Source: Desulfobacteraceae bacterium (GTDB lineage Bacteria > Desulfobacterota > DSM-4660 > Desulfatiglandales > Desulfatiglandaceae). From it: DNA of 64,000 nt. Under the pieces are notes generated by a model. That model was given only the letters and a program-made list of their open reading frames with translations. It ran no database searches and had not been told where the DNA came from. Both the position numbers and the translations under genes were made by a program. Positions 43,270-52,032 of this stretch are shown here, one piece after another (position 1 is the stretch's first letter; each line of letters starts with the position of its first letter). The DNA lies in assembly GCA_030613055.1 (NCBI GenBank), contig JAUWMR010000007.1:47523-111522 (forward strand), given 5' to 3'.

Positions 43270-44754
43270 GGTCATCCTGTCGGCTCAACCATCGTGCATT
43301 TGAATAAGAGGGCGGTTTTCATCACGCAGCTTTTGCGCATGGCCCTTGGGCAACTCCCGTTCCCTTCCTGATGCAAACGGGAGTGGATGACGATATTAAT
43401 GGCTGCCTTTACGCTTTCCATGTTAGGTTCCATAGACTCCCTGCTTACTTCCCTGGTTGCGGACGTAGTGACCAAGACTCGGCACAACAGCCTGCGCGAG
43501 CTCATCGGCCAGGGGATTGGGAACATGGTTGCTTCCGTGTTTGGTGCATTGCCCGGCGCAGGTTCCACGGTGCGCACCCTGGCCAATATCCAGAACGGGG
43601 GCAAAACCCGGCTATCTGGTATGTTCTGTGGTCTTTCTGTTTTTGTTGTGCTTGTTTTTTTCGGAAAATACGCTCGATACATTCCTTATTCGGTACTGGC
43701 CGGAATTCTCATGGTAGTCTCAAGCCGAATGGCGGACAGATGGAGTTTCGGTTTGATTAAGCGGAAATCTACCCTCCGGGATATGGCTATCGTCATCCTG
43801 GTTGCGGGCACAACCCTGTTTGTTGATCTCATGGTGGCCGTCGGTCTTGGTGTGGTTATTACGATACTGCTCTTTATCAAGGATCAGATAACTCGATCGG
43901 TTATAAAGAACAGGATGTTAGGCAGCGATATCCATTCAAAGAAGGTCAGGGCCACGGATGAAATGGAATGCCTGAAAAAGGAGGGGAACAGGATTGTTGT
44001 GTACCAGCTTGAAGGGTCTATCTTTTTCGGTACTGCCGACGGGCTGCTTAAGGAAATTGACCTCACCGGGGCCCAACTCTTCCGGCAACTTGACAATCAA
44101 TTAAAGGACGAAAACAGGCATCTGATCTTGAGTTATGTCGCGGGTTCAGAAGGCCCACACGAGGGAAAGTTCTCCTCATTTCTCAAGGATGTCGGGGTTC
44201 TGGATCAAATCGGTGACGAAAAACTGTTTGAGGACACGGATCGGGCACTGGAATGGGCTGAAGATCTACTCCTGCAACTCGACGGCGCAAATGAGCGCCA
44301 TGACACCCGGCGCGTTAACATTGAAGACATGAAGATTTTTCAGTACCTGAGCAAAAGTGAGATCGCCAGCGTTTCGAAGGTACTGAACCGTTCGAGCTAC
44401 AATGCCGGCGAGATCATATTCAAGGAAGGTGATGAAGGCAATACCATGTTTATGGTATCGCGGGGCTGTGTGAGTATCCTGCTGGATATTGGAAAAGGAC
44501 AGCGGAAAAAGCGGGTGGCTTCCTTTAGCAAGGGCGTCTTCTTTGGGGACATGGCAATACTTGAAGAGAAGCCACGGTCAGCCACAGCGATAGCTGAGGA
44601 GGATACTGAACTCTACGGGTTCACCAAGGATGATTTTTTGCAGCTTCTTGAGGAAACGCCGAAGATCGCCTCAAAGATCCAACTGGGCATTGCGCGGGAA
44701 CTTTCGGGACGCTTACGCTCTACTTCAGATGAGGTTCGTGTACTGGAGCTTTAA
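43270..44754 (+). pseudogene. Truncated SulP transporter with cyclic-nucleotide domain
   Basis: The intact frame begins at 43387 and encodes only the last third of a SulP sulfate-permease membrane domain (SIDSLLTSLVADVVTKTRHN, GALPGAGSTVRTLANIQ, about five helices). An in-frame stop at 43369 separates it from the upstream ALGQLPFPS. The STAS domain (about 195-300) lacks its second strand: LLKEID joins directly to LTGAQLFRQL, a deletion of roughly 20 residues. A complete cyclic-nucleotide-binding domain ends the frame (about 320-440, EIIFKEGDEGNTMFMVSRGC, FFGDMAILEEKPRSA). Without the first half of the membrane domain it cannot be a normal transporter. Confidence 0.8.
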
Positions 44755-44842
44755 TTTCCGCCGTCTTTCAAGAACATATTTGATAAGAACTTCCTTTTTT
44801 GTGTGGGAAGTATAGGGAATTTGGCCTTGTGTTCCTCCTCAG

Positions 44843-45271
44843 CTAAATCTCTTTTCCGAATATAGTCCTGGCTATGATCATTTTTTGGATTTCATTTGTT
44901 CCCTCATATATCTCCGAAATCTTACAGTCTCTATAAATCTCTTCAACCTTATAAGTGGATTGATCATGCGCCAGTTGATCCATAAAACCATAACCACCGA
45001 ATATCTGCACTGCCTCTCTTGCCATCTCGGCCGCGCAATTTGTTCCATAATATTTTGCCCCGGCCGCTTCCGGTTCCGGGAACTCCACTCCCTGATCCAT
45101 ACGAAGGGCAGCCTTGCAATATAAATTGCGCTCAATATCTGTTTGAGCGATAATAAAAACACATCCACATTCCCAGGCACCGACCGGTCTTGGCTTTTCT
45201 ACATCATGATATTCGACGTCATTCCAGGCCTTTCGTCGATTTAAATTTCGCCTTTGACCCAAATGTCTCAA
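44843..45271 (-). pseudogene. 3' fragment of an acyl-CoA dehydrogenase gene
   Basis: Codons from about 45145 down read DIERNLYCKAALRMDQGVEF, AKYYGTNCAAEMAREAVQIFGGYGFM and ISEIYEGTNEIQKMIIARTIFGKEI. This is the C-terminal quarter of a classical ACAD with the catalytic Glu (YEGT). Everything before is non-homologous. A degraded gene copy distinct from the intact ACAD at 31171-32325. Confidence 0.75.
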
Positions 45272-45600
45272 GTATCGTCCAGGTATTTACAATATGTAAA
45301 CTGTTAGAGGACACACCCCCGCACTTCAACCATGTCCCTGGGCGGCGTAGCCCACAAAAAAACTCAATATATCAACAGGTTCCCCCTTCCAGCCCCTGCA
45401 AGGCCGTATGGCGTGAATCTTGCAATTCCTAATATTTGAAAACTACTGTATCAAAAAAACCATGAAGCAACAGACAACAGGGTAGGGAAACCATTGGGTG
45501 GGGCACACTTGGATGGGCTGTCAGGACCACAGAGATCAATGGGGAAATTTGATGCACAGCGAAAGACATTTAGAGCACCCCTGAGCAAGGACCTGAAAAA
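45272..45600. other. Intergenic region before the CACHE kinase
   Basis: 329 bp with no supported ORF, RNA or repeat. A GAGCAAGGACC stretch before the kinase ATG is the only plausible RBS. Confidence 0.3.
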
Positions 45601-47535
45601 ATGAGAAAAATACTTTACTCAACCAGATCCAAGCTTATCATTAGTTTTCTGGGGGTTTCCTTCCTTGTGAGTGTGGTTTCCCTGTTTGTGGGAGGCCAGC
45701 TTCTCTACAAAACAGTCCTCAGCGAGGCGCAAATCCGAGTCAGCTTGGACCTCAATGCGGCCAGAGAAGTCTACCAGGCTCGAATCAAATTGGTGAATGT
45801 TTCCCTTAATATTACCACGCTGGGATTCGGATTCATCTCGGCGCTCAAGCGATGCGATACCCAGGAACTTCAACACCGACTCGGCCGGATGTCACTTCAT
45901 GCCGAGCTGGATTTCGCAGGTATCGTCATGGGCAACGGAAAAGTCCTGTGCCGGATCGGGCCCGACCCCGTGCCTGACAAAAAGCATCAGCCCGTAAACC
46001 CAATAGCTGAACTTGCCATTAAACGCCAGGCCCCGATAGCGGGAACAGTTATTCTGAGCGAGGATTTTCTTCTTTCCGAGAACTCTGAATTGGCCAACCT
46101 CGCCAGGGTTCAGTTTATTCCTACATCCATGGCAGACCCGACAAAAGGAAGTGAAGGAGCCTCGGGCATGGCACTGGCCGCCGCCATCCCGGTTTTTGAT
46201 CACAATGAACTTATCGGCGTGCTCTATGGAGGCGTTCTCCTGAACCGAAGCAAGTGCATTGTTGACAGGGTTCGGGACACGGTTTTTCTAGACCAGACAT
46301 ACAAGGGACGCACCTTCGGGGTCGCGAGTGTTTTCCTGAATGACCTCAGGATATCGACCAATGCCATCACCCAGGATGGAAAGCGGGCGATCGGGACAAG
46401 GGTTTCGAAAGAGGTCGAAAAGCGTGTCCTGCTGGATGGGGATACCTGGACCCAGCGGGCTTTCGTGGTCGGAGACTGGTACATAACCGCATATGAACCG
46501 ATTACCGACATTTATGGCAATAAGGTGGGCATGCTCGGGCTCGGAATCATGGAGGAAAAATACTTGGACATCCGGAGAAAGGCCCTTTCCGTGTTTGTCT
46601 TCCTGACCGCGGCGGGAACAGTCCTGGCGGTTGGACTGGGGTCCCTGCTTGCCCACAGGATCACGGTTCCGGTCCGCCGGTTAATCAAGGCAAGCCGGCA
46701 GGTATCCGAGGGTTATTTCAATCCGGAGATCGGTCCAATATCAAGAGACGAAATAGGGCTCCTGCAGAAAACCTTTAAGGACATGGTTGCAGCCCTGGGG
46801 CGAAGGCGAGTGGAGAGCGAAAATCAGTTGCTTCAGTCTGTAAAACAGGCCAGCGTTGGAAGGCTTGCAGCGGGCGTGGCCCATGAAATCAATAACCCGC
46901 TTACCGGTGTACTTACTTTTACCCACATGTTGTTGCGTCGTAAAGATATAGACGATGAGATGCGCTCCGATCTCGAAACAGTAGCCAAGGCCACTGAACG
47001 GGTCAGGAAAATCGTTAAAGGCCTGCTCGATTTCTCCAGGCAAACCAGTCTGGATCGAGAGCCTGCAGAGGTAAACCACCTGGTCAAATCAGCTGTTACA
47101 TTGATGGAAAACCAGGCTCTCGTAAATGGCATCGCGATATTATTCGAGCCTGGCCAAGACATCCCCATGCTTACCCTGGATCGGAGCCAGATGCAGGGAG
47201 TGATTCTGAACATCATCCTGAACGCCCTTGATGCCACACAACCCGGAGGAGAAATCAGGATATCCACGAATTTCATCTCATCCGTGATTGATATGAATCA
47301 GAAAGGTGTCGAGATTGCCATCACCGATACCGGTTCCGGCATCCAGCCCGACCATCTCGACCAACTTTTCGATCCGTTTTTCACTACAAAGGAAGTGGGA
47401 CAGGGAACCGGTCTCGGTCTTGCGGTTTCCTTAGGCGTAGTCCAGAGGCATGGTGGAACCATCCGGGTCCAGAGTGAAGTAGGTAAGGGCAGCACCTTTT
47501 GCATATGGTTGCCGTTAGATGAAGATGATGACTGA
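45601..47535 (+). CDS. Membrane histidine kinase with CACHE sensor
   Basis: 644 aa. Two membrane helices (about 12-32 and 325-350) bracket a periplasmic double-CACHE sensor region (about 35-320; FAGIVMGNGKVLCRIGP, SGMALAAAIPVFDHNELIGV, GDWYITAYEPITDIYGNKVG). A HAMP domain (about 350-400), HisKA (GRLAAGVAHEINNPLTGVLT) and HATPase_c (NIILNALDAT, DTGSGIQPDH, GTGLGLAVSLG) follow. Senses an external small ligand. Overlaps the next receiver gene by 8 bp or more and opens a five-gene phosphorelay cluster. Confidence 0.93.
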   Translation: MRKILYSTRSKLIISFLGVSFLVSVVSLFVGGQLLYKTVLSEAQIRVSLDLNAAREVYQARIKLVNVSLNITTLGFGFISALKRCDTQELQHRLGRMSLHAELDFAGIVMGNGKVLCRIGPDPVPDKKHQPVNPIAELAIKRQAPIAGTVILSEDFLLSENSELANLARVQFIPTSMADPTKGSEGASGMALAAAIPVFDHNELIGVLYGGVLLNRSKCIVDRVRDTVFLDQTYKGRTFGVASVFLNDLRISTNAITQDGKRAIGTRVSKEVEKRVLLDGDTWTQRAFVVGDWYITAYEPITDIYGNKVGMLGLGIMEEKYLDIRRKALSVFVFLTAAGTVLAVGLGSLLAHRITVPVRRLIKASRQVSEGYFNPEIGPISRDEIGLLQKTFKDMVAALGRRRVESENQLLQSVKQASVGRLAAGVAHEINNPLTGVLTFTHMLLRRKDIDDEMRSDLETVAKATERVRKIVKGLLDFSRQTSLDREPAEVNHLVKSAVTLMENQALVNGIAILFEPGQDIPMLTLDRSQMQGVILNIILNALDATQPGGEIRISTNFISSVIDMNQKGVEIAITDTGSGIQPDHLDQLFDPFFTTKEVGQGTGLGLAVSLGVVQRHGGTIRVQSEVGKGSTFCIWLPLDEDDD

Positions 47536-47923
47536 AAACATAATACTCATCGTGGATGATGAAGACATTGTCCTTGACAGTTGTCGCAGAGTGCTTGAGG
47601 CGGATGGGTTTGAGGTGATGCTTGCTTCATCCGCTGAAGAGGCCCTTGAGATAATGGAGCGCAGACTGCCAGTTGCGCTTCTAATGGATATCAAGATGCC
47701 CGAACGCGACGGCATATACCTTATGGGGCAGATCAGAGAAAAATGGCTGGAAATACCTGTCATAGTAATGACCGGGTATCCTACAACCGAGACAATTGCA
47801 GAGGCCGCCAAGATGGGCGCCGCCACGCTTATCTCCAAACCGTTTACCCCTGACGAATTGGTTGAAACAGTCCGTCGCGTCCTCAAGAAGGTGATACAGC
47901 CCGTTTTCTCATCTGAAGGATAA
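47528..47923 (+). CDS. Single-domain response regulator
   Basis: About 131 aa. Receiver with LIVDDEDIV, phospho-Asp in LLMDIKMPERDG, Thr in VIVMTGYPT and Lys in ISKPFTPDE. Starts within the last codons of the CACHE kinase, so the two are coupled. No output domain; a probable phosphate shuttle. Confidence 0.88.
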   Translation: MTENIILIVDDEDIVLDSCRRVLEADGFEVMLASSAEEALEIMERRLPVALLMDIKMPERDGIYLMGQIREKWLEIPVIVMTGYPTTETIAEAAKMGAATLISKPFTPDELVETVRRVLKKVIQPVFSSEG

Positions 47924-47994
47924 GACCTGGACCCGGAAGTGGCCGAGTTCTAAAGAGCAAAAGCGGGATCCGGGAAACAGCCCGATCGCGGGCA

Positions 47995-49125
47995 ATGGAG
48001 TTGGCCATGTTACTTGAGAAAGCGAATCTCTTGGTAATAGATGATGAAGAGATAGTGCGAAATTCCTGTACAAAAATCCTGACGGAAGAGGGACATGTTG
48101 TCAGAGGGGCGGAGAATGGGGATCAGGGGCTCAATGTGTTCAAGGAGTTTCATCCCGACCTCGTACTCATAGATTTAAAGATGCCGGGCAAAAGCGGCAT
48201 GGAAGTACTGGAGGAACTGGAAAGCGCGGATCCGGACGTGGTCAAAATAGTGATCACAGGTTATGCAACGGTTTCCTCGGCATTAGATGCGATGAAAAGG
48301 GGCGCCTATGATTTCATCCCTAAACCGTTTTCCCCGGACGAACTCGTGCTGGTTGTTACGCGGGGACTTGAAAAAAGACGGCTGCTTATGGAAAAAAAGG
48401 CCCTGTTAATCGGTCAGGAGAAAATACGAAGGAATATGGTCTCCCTGGTCTCCCATGAGTTAAGAGCCCCCATAGCCGCAACCGTTCAGTATCTGGAAGT
48501 AATCCTGGAGGGTGTGGCGGGAGAGGTCTCCTCAGAGGCTGAAGAGCTGATTCATCGATGTGACGAGCGACTGCGCGAAATGCTGGAACTGATCAATAAA
48601 TGGATCAATTTGGCCGTTTTCGATCCAATAAAGCTGGCGGAGCATTTTGAAGACGTCAATCTGTCCGAGATGGCCCTGAAATCAATGGAACTCCTGAAAT
48701 CGTCTGCTGACAAGAAAAAAGTCAGACTCTCTCTCGAAGCGCAGAAGAACGTGCCCGTTATAGCGGGGAGCAAAATCTGCCTGGAAGAGGTCTTCAACAA
48801 CCTTATAGGCAACGCCATCAAATACAATAGGAAAAAGGGACGGGTGGCGGTGAAAATATATGAACAGGGAAATGATGTCTGCTTTGAGGTCAATGACAAC
48901 GGCATAGGTATTGAAAAAGAAAATCTACCCAGGATATTTGACGAATTCTACAGGGTTGACGGAAGAAGAACTTCGCCGATCCAGGGTTCCGGCCTGGGGT
49001 TGGCCATTGTCAAAACCATGGTGGATGCGCATGGCGGAGCAATAAGTGTGGACAGCCGATTCGGTGACGGAACAAGTTTCAAGATCCGTCTGCCAAAAGT
49101 TATTCATTTAGAAAAAGGATCTTGA
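47995..49125 (+). CDS. Receiver-histidine kinase hybrid
   Basis: 376 aa. An N-terminal receiver (about 10-125: LLVIDDEEIV, phospho-Asp in VLIDLKMPG, Lys in IPKPFSPDE) precedes HisKA (SLVSHELRAPIAATVQYLEV) and HATPase_c (NLIGNAIKYNRKKG, NDNGIGIEKEN, GSGLGLAIVKT). No sensor domain: input is the receiver, a layout typical of a second-tier kinase whose activity is set by another kinase such as the upstream CACHE protein. Confidence 0.92.
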   Translation: MELAMLLEKANLLVIDDEEIVRNSCTKILTEEGHVVRGAENGDQGLNVFKEFHPDLVLIDLKMPGKSGMEVLEELESADPDVVKIVITGYATVSSALDAMKRGAYDFIPKPFSPDELVLVVTRGLEKRRLLMEKKALLIGQEKIRRNMVSLVSHELRAPIAATVQYLEVILEGVAGEVSSEAEELIHRCDERLREMLELINKWINLAVFDPIKLAEHFEDVNLSEMALKSMELLKSSADKKKVRLSLEAQKNVPVIAGSKICLEEVFNNLIGNAIKYNRKKGRVAVKIYEQGNDVCFEVNDNGIGIEKENLPRIFDEFYRVDGRRTSPIQGSGLGLAIVKTMVDAHGGAISVDSRFGDGTSFKIRLPKVIHLEKGS

Positions 49126-49253
49126 AAGCATGTGGAAAACACGTAATGCATCGAGGTTCCATGATATTGCCTCTGATTTAGGCAAACACTTTAACGGATT
49201 GGATGATTGACTTTTATAGGCCTTTTGGCCGATCCAATCGAACGGAGGTCATT

Positions 49254-49640
49254 ATGAATTTGAAGGGAAAAAGAATCTTGATCATCGATGATGATCCCGA
49301 CTTCGTCCGATCCACGGGCATGATATTGAAATCTGCGGGTTATGAGGTCCTGGAAGCGTTCAGCGGTAAGGAGGGACTCGAAAAATCCAAGGCGGAAAAT
49401 CCCGATCTCTACATTATTGACCTTATGATGGAGACATACAGCGAAGGCTCACTGGTCGTTGACGCCTTGGTAAAAGATGAGAATACAAGAGACAAGCCCC
49501 GGATTATGATAACTTCCGTAGATCTAAAGGGCCCATGGGATTCATATCCCGGGGACGAATGGTTGGCATGCGATTTTCTGCTTCAGAAACCCGTTCCTCC
49601 TGCGGAGCTTCTAAAATGCGTTGAAAAGGCCATAGCTTGA
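49254..49640 (+). CDS. Single-domain response regulator
   Basis: 128 aa from the ATG after ACGGAGGTC. Receiver with RILIIDDDPDFV, phospho-Asp in YIIDLMMET, MITSVDL and LQKPVPPAE. The loop after beta 3 is longer than usual (METYSEGSLVVD). Continues the phosphorelay cluster; no output domain. Confidence 0.87.
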   Translation: MNLKGKRILIIDDDPDFVRSTGMILKSAGYEVLEAFSGKEGLEKSKAENPDLYIIDLMMETYSEGSLVVDALVKDENTRDKPRIMITSVDLKGPWDSYPGDEWLACDFLLQKPVPPAELLKCVEKAIA

Positions 49641-49911
49641 TACAGGGTTCCTGTTATGTCTTTAATACGGCTTTATGCTTATGGGTAATGCCTTGGAAAT
49701 GAATGTCTGTCCTAAAGTCAGACTGAAGGTGTTTAGACTGAGGGTAGAAGGTATCAGGACTGAGGATTGAGGAAAAAGCTTAGCCCCCGCCTGTCGGAGT
49801 GAAGCGTAGATCCCGCTATCGGGGCAGAGCGGCGGCCAGCCTTCAGCCTAAATAACCTGAGTAGTTACTCGCGTGATTACTTAAATCAGCATTGTCGAAG
49901 GAGAAAATAAT
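49641..49911. other. Intergenic region upstream of the receiver-channel gene
   Basis: 271 bp containing AGACTGAGG-type short direct repeats near 49733-49770 and CCTGAGTAGTTAC at 49857, a sequence also present at 8420. No ORF. A promoter here would make the receiver-channel gene separately expressed. Confidence 0.35.
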
Positions 49912-51189
49912 ATGACGAGGAGAATGTTAATCATTGACGATGAAACATTAGTGCTGGAGTCGTGTCGCAAGGTGTTTGAGGCCGAAGCCTATGACGTGGT
50001 CTGCACCACCAGCCCTAAAGAAGGACTGAGGCTGGCATCGGACACTCAGTTCGACGTGATCCTCTGCGATTGGAAAATGCCGGGCTTTGATGGAATGGAC
50101 GTTGTTGAAGAACTTGATCGGCGGACCCCTGAATCAGCCATGGTAATGATCAGCGGCTACCCGGCGGTTGAAAGGGCTACCGAGGCCATGAAGCGAGGGG
50201 CCATGGATTATGTGTCCAAGCCTTTTACACCGGAGGAAATTATTGACGTCGTCAACAGAGCTCAAAAAAGGAAGATATCTGAAGAGAAAAAGGCCATTGG
50301 AAGCTTTGAGAGGATTATGAAGTCATGGCAGTTTCCCGTACCGACCCTTGAAGACAAGGCGCCTAAGACTATCGCGGAGACCGTTGCATCGACGGTGGGT
50401 GTGGGCAAGGCCACTTCTCCGTGGTTTACGGTTTTCGTGCTGGGTATCCTGGCGGGTTCCTATATCGGGTTCGGAGGCCTGCTCTCGACCACGGTTACTT
50501 TCGACCTTGCGGCAAAGGCTGGGATCGGCCTGACAAAATTTTTGGCGGGATCGGCCTTCAGCCTCGGCCTTATTCTCGTTGTAATTGCAGGTGCGGAGCT
50601 GTTTACCGGCAACAACCTTATGGTCTCAAGCGTCCTGTCAAAAGAGATCACTTTCAGCACTATGACAAAGCGGTGGGCCCTGGTGTATGCGGCAAACTTC
50701 ATAGGATCGATCCTCTTAGCCTTGATTTTTTATTACTCGGGTCTTTGGAAAACCGGAGACAGCGCCTTGGGCGTTGCAGCCATCGGCGTAGCCGCCAAAA
50801 AGGTGTCCCTGGACTTCAGCGAAGCCCTCGTTCGCGGTATCGGGTGTAACTGGCTGGTGTGTCTGGCCGTATGGATGGCACTTGCAGCCCGCCAGACCAT
50901 CGGCAAGATATTTGCTATCTTCTTCCCGATCATGGGCTTTGTCGCAATCGGTTTTGAGCACTGCGTGGCCAATATGTACTTTATCCCCACCGGGATATTC
51001 CTGAAAAACTGGGCGGGAATCGGTTCCGCCTCGATGGCCGGCCTGGATGCCCTGACTTGGGCCAATTTTGTCTGGAAAAATCTCTTGCCCGTGACCATAG
51101 GTAATATCATCGGAGGTGCTGTGTTTGTCGGCATGAGTTACTGGGGCGCCTACCTTAGGCCTTCTCCAGCTCAAAAAAGCAGGACTTAA
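49912..51189 (+). CDS. Receiver domain fused to a formate/nitrite (FNT) channel
   Basis: 425 aa in one uninterrupted frame, with GAAGGAG upstream of the ATG. Residues 1-120 are a complete receiver: MLIIDDET acidic pair, phospho-Asp in VILCDWKMPGFDG, Ser/Thr in VMISGYPA, Lys in YVSKPFTPEE. A 40-residue charged linker follows. Residues about 165-420 are an FNT-family channel with six membrane helices, carrying GAELFTGNNLM, GIGCNWLVCLAVWMA and GFEHCVANMYFIPTGIF. FNT proteins (FocA, NirC, HSC) are pentameric channels for formate, nitrite or hydrosulfide, and FocA is gated by its N-terminal segment. Here that position is occupied by a phosphorylatable domain, and a two-kinase relay lies just upstream. 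Phosphorylation-controlled opening is the natural inference. I know of no characterised example. Confidence 0.93.
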   Translation: MTRRMLIIDDETLVLESCRKVFEAEAYDVVCTTSPKEGLRLASDTQFDVILCDWKMPGFDGMDVVEELDRRTPESAMVMISGYPAVERATEAMKRGAMDYVSKPFTPEEIIDVVNRAQKRKISEEKKAIGSFERIMKSWQFPVPTLEDKAPKTIAETVASTVGVGKATSPWFTVFVLGILAGSYIGFGGLLSTTVTFDLAAKAGIGLTKFLAGSAFSLGLILVVIAGAELFTGNNLMVSSVLSKEITFSTMTKRWALVYAANFIGSILLALIFYYSGLWKTGDSALGVAAIGVAAKKVSLDFSEALVRGIGCNWLVCLAVWMALAARQTIGKIFAIFFPIMGFVAIGFEHCVANMYFIPTGIFLKNWAGIGSASMAGLDALTWANFVWKNLLPVTIGNIIGGAVFVGMSYWGAYLRPSPAQKSRT

Positions 51190-51432
51190 TAAGTCTTTCG
51201 TATTTCCGGCGTCATCAGTAAAAAAAGGGGTCCCCCTCCCCTTGGTGCCCCCGGAGAACCCGCCTCGTTGGGTTGCAGGGCTTAATCTCCGCATGGCCCT
51301 GTCAAAATCCGCGTCAATTCTCTGACACTGCTCTGTTATCTTCTGACAGTGTGCCTATGAATGCGTCAAAGCGGCGCCCCCGCTATCTGGTCTAACAATT
51401 TGTAATACCTTAATAAATTCTGAAAAGGGCGG

Positions 51433-51450
51433 TTGGCATGAAACCTGCTA
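51433..51450 (+). promoter_or_regulatory. Candidate sigma-54 promoter
   Basis: TTGGCATGAAACCTGCTA matches the -24/-12 pattern: GG and GC are ten bases apart, with TTGGCA and TGCT flanks. About 95 bp upstream of the mini-receptor ORF. The spacing is right; the -12 element has TGCT rather than TTGC. Confidence 0.5.
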
Positions 51451-51461
51451 TTTAAAATACA

Positions 51462-51515
51462 GGGGTACTTGTGTCCGGCAGGGGGACTTGTCATTCCTGG
51501 CGGGCCACTTGTTCC
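51462..51515. repeat. Three imperfect direct repeats downstream of the sigma-54 promoter
   Basis: GGGGTACTTGTGTCC (51462), GGGGGACTTGTCATTCC (51481) and CGGGCCACTTGTTCC (51501), one about every 19 bp. They share ACTTGT..TCC and a leading G-run, so they could be regulator sites. Confidence 0.5.
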
Positions 51516-51544
51516 TGTAGATCACACAGAGTTTCTGTTAAGGA

Positions 51545-51766
51545 GTGAAAAAGAAAATGAGAGACCACATCAAGAAAACGAATGAGTTATCGGATCGTAT
51601 GGGGAAAAATCAAAAGAAATTCCTGACCTTCAGGAGAAAACTCCTCGCCTTGAACGCTACCATGGAAGCAGCCAAAGCCGGCAAGGCCGGTGCAAAATTT
51701 GCAATAGCTGCCCATGATATGGAAGTCCTCGCTTCAGAGCAAATCTCCGATTTACAGGAGCCATAA
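51545..51766 (+). CDS. Mini chemoreceptor signalling-tip protein or fragment
   Basis: 73 aa, GTG start. KLLALNATMEAAKAGKAGAK and FAIAAHDMEVLASEQISDLQ resemble the hairpin tip of methyl-accepting chemotaxis proteins (usual [20 protein letters not shown]). Membrane, sensor and most of the coiled-coil are missing. It has its own RBS (AAGGAG) and probable sigma-54 promoter, so it may be a live small coiled-coil protein rather than debris; this is uncertain. Confidence 0.5.
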   Translation: MKKKMRDHIKKTNELSDRMGKNQKKFLTFRRKLLALNATMEAAKAGKAGAKFAIAAHDMEVLASEQISDLQEP

Positions 51767-51951
51767 GAGAGAGGGGACACAGTCGGTTTTTAGAAAAGTG
51801 GGGATGCCCTTCAGTTTTATAGTTTTGCACTAATGACCATAAAATAACGGCGATTTAACACTTTATATCATAAAGCTTGGCCCCATTTTTCAGCATAAGA
51901 TCACGGTAGGAATGCCGATCACCCGGCACCCTCAACTTTTGCAACGTTAGG

Positions 51952-52022
51952 GTGGAATTAGACTCTGTTTACTATTTTCAACCCTTTATCATAAGAAAAT
52001 TATTTAATTAGCCCCGTCCCCT
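51952..52022. repeat. Partial family C element
   Basis: AACGTTA, then ATTAGACTCTGTTTACTATT and on to TTTAATTAGCCCCGTCCCC: the right half of a family C element, left half missing. It ends 10 bp beyond the mreB stop. Confidence 0.7.
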
Positions 52023-52032
52023 TTACAGTACT

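Larger units (their letters stand above)
51190..51544. other. Intergenic region with sigma-54 promoter and direct repeats
   Basis: 355 bp after the channel gene. It contains GTCCCC-rich hairpin sequence at 51228-51260, the promoter at 51433-51450 and three direct repeats at 51462-51515, listed separately. Confidence 0.45.

Noticed and set aside
43371..43760. Alternative plus-strand ORF overlapping the SulP remnant
   Set aside because: It is a frame shadow; the SulP homology lies in the other frame.
51190..51544. Rho-independent terminator of the receiver-channel gene
   Set aside because: GTCCCC-rich hairpins occur but none is followed by a T-run.
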